From JAZGDL01 sp036477795 (GTDB lineage Bacteria; Planctomycetota; Phycisphaerae; UBA1845), in assembly GCA_036477795.1 (NCBI GenBank), contig JAZGDL010000418.1:1-17138 (forward strand): a stretch of 17,138 bases of DNA, read 5' to 3'. Under the pieces are notes generated by a model that searched no databases, was not told the DNA's origin, and worked only from the letters and a program-made list of their open reading frames with translations. Position 1 is the stretch's first letter; every line of letters starts with the position of its first letter. Shown in pieces: positions 16,701-17,138 of this stretch. A program made the translations under genes and the position numbers.

Positions 16701-16833
16701 GTGTCATACCGGTGACCACAGGTCACCAGGTTTTGTGCCGCCCGACCAGGACTGTCTGAACCGTGACCTTGACGCCGACGGCGACATCGACCTCTGCGAC
16801 TTCGGTTTCTTCCAAGTCTCCTTCGGCGGATAA
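10780..16833 (+). CDS. Giant exported M6-like metalloprotease with PKD, TSP3, beta-helix and dockerin parts
   Basis: The protein is 2017 residues from a GTG. A signal peptide is likely (WAPVILSLTLVLAASQGRG, about 16-34). The M6 (immune inhibitor A-like) region starts near 36; EYWREISYGNVNITG (82-96) is a typical family segment. The zinc motif HEFLH is at 760-764, followed by EGYPDLYD and then RWDIMAAGG (from 790). It has one residue more than the family form between the second His and the Gly. Between 120 and 700 there are several Ca-loop-like DxNxDG stretches (132, 193, 233, 466, 594, 665). A PKD domain follows (about 1300-1408; WDFGDG at 1343), then thrombospondin type 3 Ca repeats (about 1411-1497), a right-handed beta-helix with C-x-F rungs (about 1504-1890, ending SPCIDAGDN), and a dockerin-like pair (1956 to the end). 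A secreted or surface calcium-rich protease is inferred; its substrate is unknown. Confidence 0.87.
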   Translation: MKHFTGKEAVPLKRRWAPVILSLTLVLAASQGRGEDRKFVVMLAVPSKSTADPPVIPPLPNPFDVFDQYFDWFDPAIDSFAEYWREISYGNVNITGDVFGWVELPWPALPVGDFAIPGGAQEIVGLSIPFMDLNDNDLHDRFQGERFIEPEVQMFFIDRNGDLPGTGGLPPGQDVRPSGLIDGVWTPGERFLDLNANGRYDALLEPATDGFDQPDPITGCTFDGVIDDTEFCDRDNDGAWDFPEPFEDFLVIYDPTAALPENQWIKLDPSLRNADGENRAWAEAYIRRNYPGDADALIARCGNDKYDGPDMWIEQGNAKLQRQPFPDMNVQRLTTLAPRWDYTAWWEAYWVDAHAAAGVSAPLPPPPPPDWPSDGGIPNLQPFDPANPAVADDPAARARGFNPNRGGTSARLEPPPFGPECIPDPDAEPPCDFPLQLDPQDFGDGSVDVTSSGVGSGTSVFPDAADTNNDNVPDCYDGPAEFQDLPSSIYHARSTSGFDHLITGDWYGGDGRLGEVTSTRNNDPWGEDFGDGNPNTPPFPDTLIPAAGPLAYNIHGTSGFDGGNLLTLEYLTWAKDGADTFDGGTSTPDILKRDFNLDGLLDLGEVRAAGTENYAYDSDTSGPSDGGPSEAYPFNRRRLTEDTVEALDFFHDWDEVVMPYDFIVDTNLDGIPDTNVTLNFVFSTVLLAEGLWPDGLAAGGRDLFQLPAPAMNLPIQIQERPGAPLSPIFFSDFATAIGSTGEVGGALPGQESFQKELMAHEFLHVWEGYPDLYDYDQYLPGAIVNCPVGRWDIMAAGGLVHPSPILKALSRGCGFINTALAVCLEAHEPWIETTDLGTLLRPCVQTEIVLTDYAFDPANAVYFFANPNHSGERFYFWRVTDSVPADPQQINFSRHLPGQGTLIMHTDAGNNLEAIPAQSQLGTHFTFNIVQADGLQELENCDDVGDDGDPFPGMSGNFELQGEWNEITDPNSRWWGQIRSGLSITNIVEEETHSIVTFLWEPRVVPELRFINPPGGSVVNGNYVLAYEAFDFWGGTAIEFHFDTDNIGWDDNLLVTVDKLPGLIQSTYHLPLTDLPGDGTYFFYARLVPGPGQDGNTDQSYSEPLAALTNRGRGSVNVGIVDIEESKLENWTLTCVDDTVPGEELWEVKGSLSGVQEAPATTGVTYLTGGREVDFLIVWNGLIPGNPDVTVSNADGAFMLSDPEAEFNATDFKPGDMVRIITAGMGDVNFGFHIIVSVADEHTLMLASDPGNGDSVSYRVHSFTDGAAGGDPDRFSFITTGKTPYSAAVHFLHGKMVPFAVISVSYPDDPANPQRHAPLLVSFDASESLDENSLPNAALIYKWDFGDGCGTSDSCDPDPDPDCDCVEHAPIVQHTYTSPYPSGVTATLTLENPDTGATAMATAVIVVNCDPIQDNDGDGVSDCDDSCPTVFNPANETLFDCNGDEDTNDPGEAIGEQCDRDDDGVGDACDNCPDVHNPGQENTDNDDGGDACDPCVGHCVILHVDVNAPGEVQDGFTWPTAFLDLQDALDAGTNDDIEEIWVARGTYTPAPPGEARTATFPLLNGVQIYGGFDGTETERGDRDPGANPTILSGDLNGDDEAVSCTEDSPDCDSFGEHCIDGFCIIKRNNGENVYHVVTVSAAIDETAVLDGFVIRAGNADGIDPSNRGGGMFIDGGAPTLVDCTFTENYADNGGGLVCSQGADAILIDCSFDGNRGDLNGAMLNIASSPKLTNCKFSGNASVNGAGAIANKSNSNPTLVQCVFIQNTGLRGGGMWNSISSSTLKNCTFYGNLATNLAGGIYHFGSGKVTLANCILWNNSDPNGTVESAQIRFGGGATANVDYTCIQGLTGALGGDGNIGDDPSFVDPDGPDDIPGTQDDNLRLLPGSPCIDAGDNTAVPPDTADLDGDGDTSERTPLDLDLTPRFVDTPPPGGSGVPDPPGYPDIVDMGPYEFLAGDFNGDGVVDLLDFDLFQQCHTGDHRSPGFVPPDQDCLNRDLDADGDIDLCDFGFFQVSFGG
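14844..14864 (+). repeat. GACCCC hexanucleotide repeat inside the PKD domain
   Basis: Three full GACCCC units plus GAC encode Asp-Pro-Asp-Pro-Asp-Pro-Asp. The repeat sits just after the WDFGDG strand, in a loop flanked by cysteines. It is in frame, so slippage would lengthen or shorten the loop without a frameshift. Confidence 0.8.
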
Positions 16834-16893
16834 AAGGGGTCAGGCTCGAATGGCACTGCCGCAGTTCTTGGGGTCTCTGCGGGGTATCGGGAT

Positions 16894-16950
16894 CGCTTGG
16901 AGCGCATAAACCAAGCGCCTCCCCGCCCGGATACCACCGGCGTTGCCGGT
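16894..16950. repeat. Two small hairpins downstream of the giant gene
   Basis: CGCTTGG (16894-16900) pairs with CCAAGCG (16911-16917), and ACCGGC (16936-16941) pairs with GCCGGT (16945-16950). They lie 60-120 bases after the stop codon. Neither is followed by a T-run, so a terminator role is uncertain. Confidence 0.4.
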
Positions 16951-16999
16951 TGGCGCTGGCGCTTGATGCCTCCGTGCGAGCGTCAACACTCGATTTCAC

Positions 17000-17028
17000 T
17001 TGCTGCGGGAGCCCTCCTTGGTTATGAT
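17000..17028 (+). promoter_or_regulatory. Possible promoter of the right-edge gene
   Basis: TTGCTG (17000-17005) and TATGAT (17023-17028, five of six to TATAAT) are 17 bases apart. Transcription would start near 17035, about 53 bases before the ATG. The spacer contains the first copy of the 11-bp element described below, so a protein binding there would block RNA polymerase. Confidence 0.45.
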
Positions 17029-17082
17029 TCCCGCTTGGAGGCCCTCCTTGGTTTCCGGTGCAGTAGGTTAGACCAAGGAGGG
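17011..17082 (+). promoter_or_regulatory. Three 11-bp elements at 30-bp intervals over promoter and ribosome binding site
   Basis: CCCTCCTTGGT occurs at 17012-17022 and 17042-17052, and its exact complement ACCAAGGAGGG at 17072-17082. Start points are exactly 30 bp apart, near three helix turns. The third copy contains the ribosome binding site AAGGAGG. In an mRNA starting near 17035 the second and third copies could pair over 11 bp with a 19-base loop and hide that site. A competing local stem, GGAGG (17037-17041) with CCTCC (17043-17047), would free it. At the DNA level the same three sites could be operators. Confidence 0.5.
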
Positions 17083-17087
17083 TCTCT

Positions 17088-17138
17088 ATGTCATTCTACA
17101 AACAGCCACGCACACTGCCAGCACGATTTCGTTTGATC
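17088..17138 (+). CDS. Unidentified gene, first 17 codons (cut by window edge)
   Basis: An ATG at 17088 opens a frame running to the window edge (MSFYKQPRTLPARFRLI). It is supported by AAGGAGG (17075-17081) six bases upstream and by a possible promoter at 17000-17028. The visible residues are basic and do not match any family I recognise. Its identity as a gene rests on the upstream signals. Confidence 0.5.
   Translation, partial: MSFYKQPRTLPARFRLI

Noticed and set aside
16645..16833. Cellulosome assembly inferred from the dockerin-like terminus
   Set aside because: No cohesin is visible, and dockerin-like Ca-loop pairs are found at the ends of many exported planctomycete proteins without a known cellulosome.
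16834..16870. Insertion-sequence end after the giant gene
   Set aside because: The AAAAGGGGTCAGGCTCG segment resembles repeat DNA seen near transposases, but no matching inverted end or target duplication is visible in the window.
17011..17082. CRISPR array suggested by 30-bp periodic repeats
   Set aside because: Repeats are only 11-13 bp, one is inverted, there are only three, and they coincide with promoter and ribosome binding site signals.

Overview
The window looks like a chromosomal segment of a GC-rich member of the Planctomycetota, possibly Phycisphaerae-like. This is inferred from the giant secreted protein that joins an M6 protease, thrombospondin type 3 repeats, a beta-helix and a dockerin, from the dense short hairpin repeats between genes, and from the spacious gene layout. 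It rests on no marker-gene search. No rRNA, tRNA, CRISPR array or complete insertion sequence was seen.

Layout. (1) 1-271, minus: the 5' part of a class V aminotransferase running off the left edge, with an extended -10 promoter at 334-342. (2) 272-749: gene-free DNA packed with hairpin repeats. (3) 750-2447, plus: a fusion of an RluA-type pseudouridine synthase domain and an RlmI-type rRNA methyltransferase; the catalytic Asp of the first domain reads as Glu. (4) 2708-3634, plus: ornithine carbamoyltransferase (argF). (5) 3635-4177: gene-free, with six small hairpins, three in each orientation. (6) Three minus-strand genes: dnaK (6760-8694), a secreted thioredoxin-like protein (5867-6514) and a GTPase of the cyclic 2,3-diphosphoglycerate synthetase family (4178-5506). 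(7) Plus strand: a tandem ACT-domain protein (9155-9637), possibly leaderless, and a YugP-type membrane zinc protease (9771-10469). (8) 10780-16833, plus: a 2017-residue exported multidomain protein with a good sigma70-type promoter. (9) 16834-17138: a leader with three copies of an 11-bp element spaced exactly 30 bp apart, the last holding the ribosome binding site of a gene cut by the right edge.

How the genes fit together. Most neighbours are separated by more than 130 bases and appear to be independent housekeeping units: arginine synthesis, rRNA modification, protein folding, membrane proteolysis and amino-acid sensing. The minus-strand dnaK, redoxin and cDPG-synthetase-like genes could form a loose stress-related group, but gaps of 245 and 360 bases argue against a tight operon. 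The parts most worth a second look are the 30-bp-periodic leader at the right edge, the RluA/RlmI fusion with a changed catalytic residue, the giant protease with a non-standard zinc motif, and the intergenic hairpin families, one of which recurs as an exact 29-base inverted copy about 10 kb away.
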